Of a stretch of 64,000 bases of DNA, positions 53,740 through 63,357 are shown in pieces. This DNA is from Marinobacter qingdaonensis (GTDB lineage: Bacteria; Pseudomonadota; Gammaproteobacteria; Pseudomonadales; Oleiphilaceae): contig NZ_JAYDCJ010000003.1 of assembly GCF_034555935.1 (NCBI RefSeq), forward strand, positions 1,922,001 to 1,986,000, given 5' to 3'. How positions within the stretch are numbered: the first letter of the stretch is position 1; every line of letters starts with the position of its first letter. Position numbers and translations under genes: made by a program. The notes under the pieces are model-generated. The model was not told the DNA's origin and ran no database searches. It saw only the letters and a program-made list of their open reading frames with translations.

Positions 53740-55016
53740 ATTTGATACGTTTGACCGCCCTTTTTTTTAAGGGGTTAGAGAGGAATTTCAAAATTATTAG
53801 ATATGGAAATGTGCCGGATATCTATAAAACGGCGGTTTTCATGGAAAGGTATGCCTTTGCTAAGAATGGACTTCGTGCGTACCCACGGTCGATCAAAGAG
53901 TTAGGGAAACATTTGTTGCGTCCCAAGTTGAAAATTTATGACTTGCCCTCGGTCTCAGCGATTTATTGTGGAGGCTCTGCGAACAACGAACGAGAGTTTT
54001 CGTTTTTTTCAGAGCTCTTGGAGGATACGCCTTCCCTTGATGTTTACCAAAGGCCGAGCAATCTGTCTTTCGTTCCCTCAAAGGAAGTGAAGAAAACGCC
54101 TCAGGAAAGAGTGCTGTCTGTTTTGGTGTTTTTTTTCTGCTGCCTTTATCTGTTACGGGTTAAGCTAGGACCAATTTCCCTAAAGTATCTGATTTATTAC
54201 TCCAAGGTTTTTCTGCAGTTGTACTGCTCGGCTCGACGCCAAGGGCTCAGGGCGCGTTTGGCTGTGGTGGCGAACGACCACACTGACTTCCCTGTTGTCA
54301 CCTCGATGATCATGCAGTACTTCGAAGTTCCCGTGGTGTATGTGCAACACGCGGAAATATCAGAGTCTTTTCCCGCTCTTGATTTTGATGTCTCTATATT
54401 AAGAAACAAACAATCCCTGATTAAATATAGAGATATTGGTAAGGCAAGAGGTGACGTATTCATCGTACCACGTCGTGATAAAGATGATCGATTCGAGCAA
54501 GTATTTGAAGGCTCGAGTCAAACTAAAACGTCTGCAGTTATTTATCTGAGCTCCGTCTATAATTGTGACGCCCTGCGTGACACTATTGCTTTACTTGAGT
54601 CAAATCCGAGTGTTGAAATGGTTGCAGTCAAGCCGCATCCAAGGGATGACGTGGGAATGTTAAAAGCGATACCTGGTATTAAGATCGTTGACAGCATTCC
54701 CACGTACCAGCATGTCGCCGTTGTGCCTAACTCATCTGTTGTCGTTGAGTTGCTAGAGAAGGGTGTTCCTGTATTCCAGAATTTTGAACTTGATGAAGTT
54801 GGCCGGGATTACTATGGATTCGTGGAGAACGGTATCGTCTGCGAAATCTCTGCAAAAGATCTGAGCCTTGAGTTCTGGAAGACTGACTTCTACAACGGTC
54901 ATTGGCTTGCCAGGTTCTCTCAATACAGCCCGTCAGTCGATGAGACGTGGAGGGAGGCTATGCCGCGCCTTGAGTCCAAGATAAAGAGTTACCTAACGCC
55001 AACAGCTGTATTTTGA
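53736..55016 (+). CDS. GT-B-like capsule/CDP-glycerol transferase-type protein (second copy)
   Basis: A 426-residue protein with VVANDHTDFPVV, VVYVQHAEISESFPAL, AVKPHPRDD and a donor-loop-like NSSVVVELLEKGVPV. These align in order with the paralogue at 13734-15134, ending with the shared DYYGFVxNGI motif. The family call is a GT-B fold surface-glycan transferase; the donor is unknown. It overlaps the GT-D gene by 4 bases and the following MurG-like gene by 4 bases, so the three are a coupled block. Confidence 0.55.
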   Translation: MNLIRLTALFFKGLERNFKIIRYGNVPDIYKTAVFMERYAFAKNGLRAYPRSIKELGKHLLRPKLKIYDLPSVSAIYCGGSANNEREFSFFSELLEDTPSLDVYQRPSNLSFVPSKEVKKTPQERVLSVLVFFFCCLYLLRVKLGPISLKYLIYYSKVFLQLYCSARRQGLRARLAVVANDHTDFPVVTSMIMQYFEVPVVYVQHAEISESFPALDFDVSILRNKQSLIKYRDIGKARGDVFIVPRRDKDDRFEQVFEGSSQTKTSAVIYLSSVYNCDALRDTIALLESNPSVEMVAVKPHPRDDVGMLKAIPGIKIVDSIPTYQHVAVVPNSSVVVELLEKGVPVFQNFELDEVGRDYYGFVENGIVCEISAKDLSLEFWKTDFYNGHWLARFSQYSPSVDETWREAMPRLESKIKSYLTPTAVF

Positions 55017-56158
55017 GGTTTCATTTGTTTTCTTCTCTGCTTAAATTTATTTGGATCCGATTGCCGGCCCTGAAAGGGCTTTTCTATCGGGCAGAAAAAA
55101 AGACCTATCTCTTTCTACCGATCAACGGAGCTGGCCTGGGTCATTTGACTCGTTCTTTGGCTATTGCCAAACGTTTGAAGGCGCTTGAACCTGAGTCCGA
55201 GATCGTTTTTTTGACAACGAGCATCGGTGTTACGCTTGTCCACCGGGAAGGATTTGCATGCCATCACGTCACGCCGGCGGCCCTTCTAAAAACGGGCGCC
55301 ATCGCATGGAATAAGTTGTTTTTCCAGTCGTTGAAAAATGTACTTGAGGTCCATAAGCCCGGAACTTTGGTTTTCGACGGCACGATTCCTTATCTCGGGC
55401 TTCAGAGAGCAATGCACTCCTTTCGTGGCATCGATTATTTTTGGATCAAACGAGGCCTCTACAAAAACGGGGTTGACGATAAAAGGATGAGCGCTCTTGT
55501 CAGCGGGTTCAAAGCTGTTATATCTCCGGGGGAGTTGGTACCTGAATCCTCTGTTGAATCTGCTAATAGTCGGCTTCACTTTGTCGAGCCAATTTCTCTC
55601 CTGGATCGGTCAGATCTCATGGAACCAAATGAGGCGCGGCGTATGCTGCGTTTAGCAACTGACCGTCCCTGCGCCTATGTGCAGCTTGGTGCGGGCAACA
55701 TAAACGGAATTTCCGACCTTCAGGATCGCATTATCTCGTTATTGCGGGATCGGGGGGTGCAGGTCGTCTTGGGACAATCGCCAATAGCAATCTCACCAAA
55801 ACCCGATTTAAAAGCGGACTCGGTGATCATTGATTATCCGAACAGTAAATATTTTGCTGCGTTTGATTTTGCGGTTCTTGCCGGAGGTTACAACTCCGTT
55901 TGCGAGGCCGTCATTCTTGGCTTGCCCGCCGTGTTCTTTCCCAACACGGAGACGGGAGCAGATGATCAGCTTAAGCGCGTGCAGAATGCCCGCTCGTTTG
56001 GCCGTTACGAGGTAATGGTGGAGTTCAACGAGTGCGAGTTTGTACGGGTTGTTGATAAACTCCTCGCGGCGGGTCCTTCGACTGAGCATTCGAGGCAAAG
56101 AAATGGCGCTGCCTCAGCCGCGAGTTTGCTTTCGCGCGCGATAAATTCAGAGCAATGA
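55013..56158 (+). CDS. MurG-like (GT28-type) glycosyltransferase
   Basis: A 381-residue GT-B protein. The N-terminal FLPINGAGLGHLTRSLAIAK is the glycine-rich GHxxR loop of MurG/UDP-glycosyltransferase-like enzymes. The C-terminal donor part reads YVQLGAGNINGISDLQDRII and FAVLAGGYNSVCEAVILGLP, with the Gly-rich and Glu residues that bind the nucleotide sugar. It has a hydrophobic, basic N-terminal extension that may attach it to the membrane. The start is a TTG overlapping the previous stop. Acceptor unknown. Confidence 0.75.
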   Translation: MRFHLFSSLLKFIWIRLPALKGLFYRAEKKTYLFLPINGAGLGHLTRSLAIAKRLKALEPESEIVFLTTSIGVTLVHREGFACHHVTPAALLKTGAIAWNKLFFQSLKNVLEVHKPGTLVFDGTIPYLGLQRAMHSFRGIDYFWIKRGLYKNGVDDKRMSALVSGFKAVISPGELVPESSVESANSRLHFVEPISLLDRSDLMEPNEARRMLRLATDRPCAYVQLGAGNINGISDLQDRIISLLRDRGVQVVLGQSPIAISPKPDLKADSVIIDYPNSKYFAAFDFAVLAGGYNSVCEAVILGLPAVFFPNTETGADDQLKRVQNARSFGRYEVMVEFNECEFVRVVDKLLAAGPSTEHSRQRNGAASAASLLSRAINSEQ

Positions 56159-56171
56159 TTGGCGCGCAATT

Positions 56172-57899
56172 ATGAAAGTCGTCTTTACTGACATTGGCAA
56201 AGCCATACGCTGGTCGATCTCGCTGGGCAATAAGTTCATTCAGGTTGTTCCTTGGCTCACGCTGTTCGCGGTAGTTCTCAGCGTTTCCAGCCAGTTTTTC
56301 CTTTTGATTGGCTTGTTACTGCCGCTCAAAGTTGTTTTGTTGCTGGGTAGTGACGGCGTTCCTGGTTATTTTCCTTCGGTATTTCAGAAGTTTGGCCGTG
56401 AAGGTTTGGTGTTGTTTCTAAGTGCGGCATCGGTAATTTTTTACGCGTTGCACCTACTCGGCGCGAAGCTGGTTGAGAAAACCGCGACTCTTGCCAGTGA
56501 TCGTTTGCTGGCCAGAAGCCGGAAACTGGTCATCTTCGATAATCAACAGGATATCGCGACGAAAGGTTATCAGCGCTATAGCCAGAGCTTGGCTACCGTA
56601 ACCTTTGTGAGCCTTTGCCTTGCTGTGATGGCGGTTTTCTACGGGGAAGTCGCTGCGGTTATATTGGCGTACGTGGTTGTTTGCGTTTTGGCAGTGGCTT
56701 CCTTTAGTTCGTTGTCGGAGACCTTTGCACAACGTTTGCCTGTGAAGCTTGGCTCTATGGCGAAAACCCTGGGCGGCGTCGGCTTCCTGGTTATGTTCGC
56801 TTTCATCGTGCTTGATCATTTATACGGTTCGGCGCCAGGTATTATCATTTCGGTGATTTCGTTGCTGTTGGGGCGGCAGGCATTTGGCAGGATGGCTGGC
56901 CTCGTGAAGGATATCCAAGGCTTGTATGGCCAGAGAGCTCAGCTGGCGGCTTTGTTTTTTCATGGGCGAATTTTTCTAAAAAGGCCAAAAGGTGTCGATA
57001 AAGGTATATGGGGGTTGATAGCGCCGGAGGTTCGTGATGAATGGGTCGGCGGACTATTAGAAGACGCGACAGGCTTCAGCGAACCCAATTTTCATGCAGA
57101 ATGGTTTGACCTCGGCTTGCCGGATGTCCTTTGCTACAAAATCGAAGTAACGGCGGCCGCTGGAGAAAAGCAGCTTCTGGTCAAGGTTTTCAATGCAAAT
57201 CGATTCGCATGGGCCAGACATGAGGCCACCCTGCTGACAAGTCAGCCCAGGCTGCCCGCGGTATCCTGCGTGTTGTTAACCGAGGTTCACGGTTTACCTT
57301 GCCATGTTTTTGACATTACCGGACTCATACCGTGCGCCAAATCTGAGATTGTTGAAAGGCTGCCTAAATTTCGACGCCAGTTATGTTCTCAAGCGCCGCC
57401 AGATGAATTGACGTCCACTTATATGCGATCTCATCCGCAGGTGTGGCAGCGTGTGGACCCTCTTTCCGTGCGTCGCATGGGACTTTTGCTGGACGCAAGG
57501 GCGGACATCAAACTCATAGAACGGCTTCTATCCGTGTTGGCTGACCTCAAACACTGTCTGAAGACCTTGCCGTTGGCTTTCGGTGCCCCGGATATCAGGG
57601 CCGGAATGTTGTGGAAAAATCACGAACAGAATTGCTTTCTGTTGCACTGGGCCGTCTGGAATATCGAACCAATCGGAACAAATTGGCCGATTGGCGAAGA
57701 TAATGAAAACAGGTTTTCTGAGTATCTGAGTGATTTAGGTCAACAGAGGGCAGGGATTGCCGATTTGAATCCACACAGTGTTCGACTGGCTGCTATTTTT
57801 TCACAGTTTGAGTTCAGGCTTAGTCGGGGTCGTTACTTGGGGGCCTATGCACTGGTTTCATCCTTGTTAGCCGAATACGAGCAAGTATCTGGCATTTGA
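56172..57899 (+). CDS. Membrane protein with a C-terminal degenerate kinase-like domain
   Basis: A 575-residue protein I cannot assign to a named family. Residues about 30-240 hold roughly six hydrophobic segments with a loop (100-135) whose pattern recalls ABC-exporter membrane domains. Residues about 300-575 show an aminoglycoside-phosphotransferase/kinase order: LLVKVFNANRFAWARHEATL gives a candidate VAIK-type Lys (K338) and helix-C Glu (E351). APDIRAGMLW has Asp at 474 where HGDLHPGNxL is expected, and FLLHW has His (492) in place of the second metal-binding Asp. The missing Asn and Asp suggest a pseudokinase or an unrelated fold. It sits between glycosyltransferase genes in one operon. 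Confidence 0.45.
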   Translation: MKVVFTDIGKAIRWSISLGNKFIQVVPWLTLFAVVLSVSSQFFLLIGLLLPLKVVLLLGSDGVPGYFPSVFQKFGREGLVLFLSAASVIFYALHLLGAKLVEKTATLASDRLLARSRKLVIFDNQQDIATKGYQRYSQSLATVTFVSLCLAVMAVFYGEVAAVILAYVVVCVLAVASFSSLSETFAQRLPVKLGSMAKTLGGVGFLVMFAFIVLDHLYGSAPGIIISVISLLLGRQAFGRMAGLVKDIQGLYGQRAQLAALFFHGRIFLKRPKGVDKGIWGLIAPEVRDEWVGGLLEDATGFSEPNFHAEWFDLGLPDVLCYKIEVTAAAGEKQLLVKVFNANRFAWARHEATLLTSQPRLPAVSCVLLTEVHGLPCHVFDITGLIPCAKSEIVERLPKFRRQLCSQAPPDELTSTYMRSHPQVWQRVDPLSVRRMGLLLDARADIKLIERLLSVLADLKHCLKTLPLAFGAPDIRAGMLWKNHEQNCFLLHWAVWNIEPIGTNWPIGEDNENRFSEYLSDLGQQRAGIADLNPHSVRLAAIFSQFEFRLSRGRYLGAYALVSSLLAEYEQVSGI

Positions 57900-57922
57900 C
57901 ACAATAGGTAGGTGGAGGGGTT

Positions 57923-59113
57923 GTGGCTCAAATTGCCATGTTTGTCTGGAACGATTTTCGTAACGATGCCCGCGTTAAAAACGAGGCGCTGTCCTTGGCG
58001 TCAGCTGGTCATTCGGTGACGGTGCATGCGCTGTTTACTTATGGCGCTACCCCCCGTTACGAAGAAGAGGCCCCAGGGGTAGCGGTTAAACGCCACGGCC
58101 GAAAACAGGGTACCATGCTGGCCAAGCCCCGAGTTCATACAGCAAAGCGAAGCGCGTTTGAGCTGGGCATGTTGATGGTCAGTCGCGTGTTGACCCACCT
58201 ATCGGTAATGGTGTCAATTGCGAAAGAGCGCCCGGATGTCGTACACGCCCACGATGTAAACGTCCTCCCAACAGCTTGGCTCGCTGCACGGTTCTGTGGC
58301 GCCAAACTCGTCTACGATGCCCACGAGATCAGCTCCGGCCGCGAAGGTTACCGCAAGATCGGGCGACTGGTCGCCTGGATAGAGAAAAAGATCATGCCCC
58401 GCGCGGCCGGCACCATCACCACAACGGATGCCCGCGCTAAATTTTTCGCCCGTGCCTATGGCATCTCCCGCCCCCTGGTGTTGCAGAACCGTCCGCGGTT
58501 GGTTTCCGTAGCCGGTGATGACCGCATTCGGAGAACGCTGGGGTTGTCTGCAGATCGCCCCATTGTGATTTATCAGGGGGGGCAGCAACCGGGTAGGGGG
58601 CTTGAGCGGCTGGTCGCGTGTGCCTCCCGTGTACCCCAGGCCTACTTCGTATTCGTGGGTGGCGGCAGTTTGCATGAAGAATTGAAACAGTTGGCAGAGC
58701 AACTGTCGTTGACCGATCGGGTGTTTTTTATTCCAACCGTTCCCTTGGCGGAGCTTCCGTTTTTCACAGCCTCTGCCGATATTGGTGTTCAACCTATTGA
58801 GAACACCTGCCTGAACCACTTCACCACGGATTCAAACAAGTTGTTCGAGTACGTGGTTGCGCGGCTGCCCGTCATCGCTTCAGATCTTCCGGAGATTGCC
58901 AGGGTTGTGCGCGAGCATGATCTCGGCCTGCTTGTGAAACCCGGGGATTCGGATGCCTTGGTCGATGCGCTGAATCGTCTGGTGGATGACCCAGAGCTAC
59001 GCACCTATTACTCCGGGCGAGCTGAGCGCGCTGCCAGTACCCTGAATTGGGAAGGGCAGGAACAGTCCCTGGTCGCGATGTATGAACGCATCCTGGGGCA
59101 AGCATCGGAATGA
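57923..59113 (+). CDS. GT4 family glycosyltransferase
   Basis: A 396-residue GT-B enzyme. MFVWNDFRNDARVKNEALSL is the N-terminal fold, VYDAHEISSGREGY is a recognised GT4 segment, and the donor domain has VIYQGGQQPGRGLERLV. The usual second E-x7-E is represented by NKLFEYVVARLPVIASDLPE. The start is GTG 57923 behind GGAGGGG. The stop overlaps the next ATG. It may recognise an unusual acceptor, but nothing specific is visible. Confidence 0.85.
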   Translation: MAQIAMFVWNDFRNDARVKNEALSLASAGHSVTVHALFTYGATPRYEEEAPGVAVKRHGRKQGTMLAKPRVHTAKRSAFELGMLMVSRVLTHLSVMVSIAKERPDVVHAHDVNVLPTAWLAARFCGAKLVYDAHEISSGREGYRKIGRLVAWIEKKIMPRAAGTITTTDARAKFFARAYGISRPLVLQNRPRLVSVAGDDRIRRTLGLSADRPIVIYQGGQQPGRGLERLVACASRVPQAYFVFVGGGSLHEELKQLAEQLSLTDRVFFIPTVPLAELPFFTASADIGVQPIENTCLNHFTTDSNKLFEYVVARLPVIASDLPEIARVVREHDLGLLVKPGDSDALVDALNRLVDDPELRTYYSGRAERAASTLNWEGQEQSLVAMYERILGQASE

Positions 59114-60327
59114 AGGGAGTTTCCAACAAAGCGCCTCGTCGCCTGCTGCTGGTGACGTACTATTATCCACCGGATTTATCCGCTGGCTCATTCAGGGCCA
59201 GGGCGTTGGCCGATGCTCTCCTGATTGCCGATCCAAGTTTGAAGCTTGACATCATCACCACAGAGCCAAACCGGTATCAGCGTCATCGTTCATCTGCTAC
59301 ACCGGAGGGTGCGCCATCTTATCGCGTTACACGTGTCCCTTTGCCACGTAAACGTCATGGACTGGCCGGGCAAATGCTCTCATTCCTGGCCTTTGCCAAC
59401 GGTGTCAGAAAACAGGTGGCTGACCATCAGTACGACCTGGTCATTGCGACTTCCTCCCGGTTGATGACCGCCTGTCTGGGCTCGTGGGTCAGTGGCAGAG
59501 CCCGCTGCCCATTGTATCTGGATATCCGCGATATTTTTGTGGAGACTCTGGATGATGTTTTTCCCGGGCCTTTGCTTTGGCCCGTCCGGCGTTTTTTCTC
59601 CCTTATGGAGCGCTGGCCGCTACGGCGGGCGCGCCGGGTGAATCTGGTTTCGGAAGGCTTTTTACCTTACTTCCGGAAGCGATACACGCGCCGGCATTAT
59701 GCGTTGTTTACCAATGGCATAGATGAGCAGTTTGTTGAGCTTGCGGGCCGATTACCACCGGCGCTGCCGTGTGAGCTCAATGGCAAGCCGCCGCATCTGG
59801 TGTATGCCGGCAATATCGGTGACGGCCAGGGCCTTGAGAAAATCCTGCCGGCTCTCGCCGCCACCCTTGGAGAGCGCGTGCGATTCACGGTCGTTGGGGA
59901 TGGTGGTGCCCGGGCCAGGTTGCTGGCGGAATGCAAGAGGCTTGCTGTCGACATTACCGTGCGGGACCCCATGCCGCGCAACGAGCTGTTGGCGGTCTAT
60001 GAGTCCGCAGATGTCTTGTTCCTCCACCTGAACGATTACCCTGCCTTTGAAAGGGTATTGCCGTCCAAGTTGTTCGAGTACGCTGCCACAGGCAAACCGA
60101 TTTTGGCCGGCGTGGGCGGTTACGCAAGAACGTTCATCGATCGGGAGTTGCCGGGCGTTAGGGTATTTGCACCGTGTGATGTATCGGAGGGGGCCGCTGC
60201 GTTCGAGCGGCTATCCCTTGAGTTGACCGACCGCTCTGCCTTTGTGGCACGATTCAGCCGCCGGGGAATCATGGCCAGAATGGCAGAGGATATTCTGGGT
60301 TGTCTGCCGGAGCCAGAAAATGACTGA
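59110..60327 (+). CDS. GT4 family glycosyltransferase
   Basis: A 405-residue GT-B enzyme. LLLVTYYYPPDLSAGSFRAR is the N-terminal motif, YLDIRDIFVETLDDV is the characteristic D-R-D segment of the WbuB/FnlC-adjacent GT4 type, and the donor domain has LVYAGNIGDGQGLEKILPAL and SKLFEYAATGKPILA. WbuB-like enzymes in this context often transfer FucNAc-type sugars. That would suit the dehydratase upstream, but this is inference. It overlaps both neighbours. Confidence 0.87.
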   Translation: MKGVSNKAPRRLLLVTYYYPPDLSAGSFRARALADALLIADPSLKLDIITTEPNRYQRHRSSATPEGAPSYRVTRVPLPRKRHGLAGQMLSFLAFANGVRKQVADHQYDLVIATSSRLMTACLGSWVSGRARCPLYLDIRDIFVETLDDVFPGPLLWPVRRFFSLMERWPLRRARRVNLVSEGFLPYFRKRYTRRHYALFTNGIDEQFVELAGRLPPALPCELNGKPPHLVYAGNIGDGQGLEKILPALAATLGERVRFTVVGDGGARARLLAECKRLAVDITVRDPMPRNELLAVYESADVLFLHLNDYPAFERVLPSKLFEYAATGKPILAGVGGYARTFIDRELPGVRVFAPCDVSEGAAAFERLSLELTDRSAFVARFSRRGIMARMAEDILGCLPEPEND

Positions 60328-61258
60328 GCGAATTCTAATAACTGGTGCGAACGGCTTTGTCGGCAAAGCCCTATGTAAGTATTTCGTAGCCCATGGCTAC
60401 CGTGTGCGTGGGGTTGTGCGTGGTAAGAAACGGCCGTTGGCTGATGTTGAGTATGCTCCCATCCATGATCTCGCATCCGTCAGCCGCGCGGAATGGACCG
60501 GGCTGCTGGACGATGTTCAGGTGGTCATTCATTGTGCCGCTCTCGTACACCAGATGCAGGGGGTGGCTGACCCCGATGAATACTACCGCGTCAACACTGC
60601 CGCGACCGCAACGCTTGCTGAGGCCGCCGCAGATGCAGGCGTTTCCCGCTTTATTTTTTTGAGCACGGCCAAAGTGCTCGGAGAGTTCACAAGGCCCGGT
60701 CGGCCATTTCGCGCCGACGACTCAGCAAACCCCCAAGATGACTATGCGCGTTCGAAGTGGCTGGCGGAGCAGGCCTTGACAGAATCAGGGATTCGAACGG
60801 ATATGGATGTGGTCATTATCCGTCCCCCGCTTATTTACGGATCAGGTGTTGGTGGCAACTTCGAGTTACTGATGAAGCTGGTAGAAAAAGGTTTACCTTT
60901 GCCTTTTGGTTCGGTGGATAACAAGCGCAGCTTGCTTGCAATCAATAACCTGGTGGACGTGCTCGGACTGTGTTTGCGGAAAAGCGAATCGTTGTCTGGT
61001 ACTTATCTGGTGAGCGACGGAAACGATGTATCCACTCGGGACCTTGTTACTGCGATGGCTATGTCGACAGGGAAATCGGTAAGGTTATTTCCATGCCCTG
61101 TCACGGTCTTAAGGGTTATTGGCGCGTGTTTGGGAAAGAAAACCGTCATTGACCGCCTGTGCGGAGATTTGTCTGTTGAGTGCGCGCCGATACAGCGTGC
61201 ACTCGATTGGCATCCCCGCCATAGTTTACAGACGGTATTGGCATATAAAGAACCCTAA
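60320..61258 (+). CDS. NAD-dependent epimerase/dehydratase (SDR)
   Basis: A 312-residue extended SDR. ILITGANGFVGKALCKYF is the NAD-binding motif, CAALVH and FIFLSTAKVLGE hold the substrate-side Ser/Thr, and DDYARSKWLAEQALT gives the YxxxK pair. It resembles the WbpV/WbpK-type 4-reductases or 4-epimerases that act after WbpM-type dehydratases to give UDP-QuiNAc or UDP-FucNAc. The ATG at 60320 overlaps the upstream stop; the in-frame start at 60242 lies inside the GT4 gene. It ends 10 bases from the convergent acyltransferase. Confidence 0.88.
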   Translation: MTERILITGANGFVGKALCKYFVAHGYRVRGVVRGKKRPLADVEYAPIHDLASVSRAEWTGLLDDVQVVIHCAALVHQMQGVADPDEYYRVNTAATATLAEAAADAGVSRFIFLSTAKVLGEFTRPGRPFRADDSANPQDDYARSKWLAEQALTESGIRTDMDVVIIRPPLIYGSGVGGNFELLMKLVEKGLPLPFGSVDNKRSLLAINNLVDVLGLCLRKSESLSGTYLVSDGNDVSTRDLVTAMAMSTGKSVRLFPCPVTVLRVIGACLGKKTVIDRLCGDLSVECAPIQRALDWHPRHSLQTVLAYKEP

Positions 61259-61268
61259 AAAGAGAGAT

Positions 61269-63248
61269 TTAGCGGGCTTTAGTCAAGACGTCCGACGCAA
61301 GGGCCGACCGTTCGCCGATCAGAGCCGCGCCGTCGTAAGTCAGGTGACTGTAATCCCGGTAAAGAATCGTCCCATCGATTTGTGTTCTACAAACACCGCC
61401 GTGACATAGGAAATCAAAAATATCCAGAAGTTCTACGTCAGCAAGCTCCGCGGCATCGGCCATCATATCGAGTGCTGCGCCGCGGTAATTTCGATTAGCT
61501 GTCATGCTTATGGTGCAGTCAGATTGTGGCACTAACCGGAGCTTCTCCCGGGCCTTGCTTTCCAGGCAGTCGCCAATGTTGGAGCCGTCTGCGGGAGGTG
61601 GCGCAATGAACACAGCCTTTTTTCCCGATTCATGAAGCTCCGTCGCTAATGCAGCAAGAGCCTTTGTTACTCGATCAGTGGTGACATCGACCTGTTCGTA
61701 GTCGCCTGACTCAGTTTGGGTGAGCAACAAATTGGACTTGCTCAATGGGGTCTGCATTCGTCCGGCAATGACGACAATCTCAATGTGGTCGCTGTTTTTT
61801 GCGTAGTTCAGGACGTTCGAATTGAATTCCAGGCAAGCCTGAGCGTAGTCGCGGTTGTACGTGCTCTTGGATGATCGTGAGAAGCGCGCTAACCGATACA
61901 GGGGGTCACAGGCACCCATGGTGATTTGCTGCATACCATGGTCACCCAGCGGACCCATAAGCGCAGACGCCCAGGCCATGGCGTAGGAGTCGCCCCAAAC
62001 AAGCACTTTGGGAGGTGCATTTGTTATGCAGGTATCGTGGATGGTGAATGGCGCATTTGGCTTAAGTGAGCACTCGAACGCAACGCCATAGTTTGTTCGG
62101 CGGATGTGTTCAAAGTCTTTATCTGGCGCTGACATTGCCGCGACAGCGACCGGCGAAATGGCAACCGCGGCAGCGCAACCCGATAAACCTCCGACAAATC
62201 TGCGTCGACTGCGAGGGGAGGACTTTCGGAAAGGTTCCTCGACAAATTGATAGAGTACGGCGCTGATTAGCACAGAGAGTCCCAAGGCCACCCAGATTGC
62301 AATTATGGGAGGCTCGCCCTGATATAACTCCCTTGTAAAGACCAGCGCGGGCCAGTGTACGAGATAGAGAGAATAGGAAATATCACCAATGCGGGCTACA
62401 GCCCTCACAGGAAGGCTGGTTTCCCAGGCGGCACCACTTTTCCCCAGAACAATGATTAGCCCAGCGCCGCACACGAGCAATGCGTCCAGCCCCGGATGGG
62501 AGAGCCCGGTTGGAAAGAACGGGACGATGACGAGCAACCCAGCCGCGGGTAGTCGTGCGAGTGAGATCCAGCGAATTCGGCTGGCTGGTATGGCGGCGAT
62601 CGCTGCCATTGATCCCAGGCCCAGCTCCCACATGCGGGTAAGGGGTAGATAAAAGGCAGCATCGGGGTATCTGGGAGCCAGATAAAGGCTCAATACAAAG
62701 CTGGCAATGGAAATCGCAGCGACAACCCGAAACCAGGCGTGCCTCCGGACGAAGAACAGGATCAGTGGCATCACAAAGTAGTACTGTTCCTCCACCGCCA
62801 GCGACCAAAAATGCAGCAGTGGCTTGGTTTCGGCAGCGGCTTCAAAGTAGCCGGTTTGATCCCAAACGACGAAGTTGGCAATGAATAGTAACGATCCCCA
62901 AACCTGTTCTTGCAGGTCATCAAGGGCAAGCTCGGTCAATATGAAAGGTGAGACGACCACAACGGCGGCAATGACTGCAAATGCGGCGGGTAGTAGGCGT
63001 TTGGCCCGCCTGAAATAGAAGGTCAGAAAGTTGAACGTGCCGGCATCCAGGCCATCTCGGATGATGCCCGTAATCAGAAAGCCAGAAATGACAAAGAAAA
63101 GGTCAACGCCAAGAAAGCCCGCGTATTCCAGTCCGGGGAGGTTTGCGTGATAAAACAGCACTAGCAAAATGGCGACGCCTCGGAGTGCCTGGATGTCTGC
63201 GCGGAACTTGGACTTGGAGGCGCCCGTCGGGCTAAAGTTTGATGCCAT
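61269..63248 (-). CDS. OafA/YrhL-type O-acyltransferase with SGNH domain
   Basis: A 659-residue protein. The N-terminal acyltransferase-3 membrane domain (about residues 15-370) has QALRGVAILLVLFYHANLPG (R-x10-H) and FWSLAVEEQYYFVMPLI. A periplasmic SGNH hydrolase-type domain follows (about 400-659), with the nucleophile in LVWGDSYAMAWA and the catalytic pair in YRDYSHLTYDGA (DxxH). Such fusions acetylate O-antigen, capsule or peptidoglycan sugars in the periplasm. It is convergent to the epimerase gene. It lies at the edge of the glycan cluster and probably decorates its product. Confidence 0.92.
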   Translation of the reverse strand: MASNFSPTGASKSKFRADIQALRGVAILLVLFYHANLPGLEYAGFLGVDLFFVISGFLITGIIRDGLDAGTFNFLTFYFRRAKRLLPAAFAVIAAVVVVSPFILTELALDDLQEQVWGSLLFIANFVVWDQTGYFEAAAETKPLLHFWSLAVEEQYYFVMPLILFFVRRHAWFRVVAAISIASFVLSLYLAPRYPDAAFYLPLTRMWELGLGSMAAIAAIPASRIRWISLARLPAAGLLVIVPFFPTGLSHPGLDALLVCGAGLIIVLGKSGAAWETSLPVRAVARIGDISYSLYLVHWPALVFTRELYQGEPPIIAIWVALGLSVLISAVLYQFVEEPFRKSSPRSRRRFVGGLSGCAAAVAISPVAVAAMSAPDKDFEHIRRTNYGVAFECSLKPNAPFTIHDTCITNAPPKVLVWGDSYAMAWASALMGPLGDHGMQQITMGACDPLYRLARFSRSSKSTYNRDYAQACLEFNSNVLNYAKNSDHIEIVVIAGRMQTPLSKSNLLLTQTESGDYEQVDVTTDRVTKALAALATELHESGKKAVFIAPPPADGSNIGDCLESKAREKLRLVPQSDCTISMTANRNYRGAALDMMADAAELADVELLDIFDFLCHGGVCRTQIDGTILYRDYSHLTYDGAALIGERSALASDVLTKAR

Positions 63249-63357
63249 GAGGAGTCTCTATTCTTCTTGCCTGGAAATCAGGTCGGGAAGATGTCACGGT
63301 TTGCGGCAGGTTTCAATTTTCTTTTGTGCGTTTCCTTAAGTTCATGCTGGATAAATA

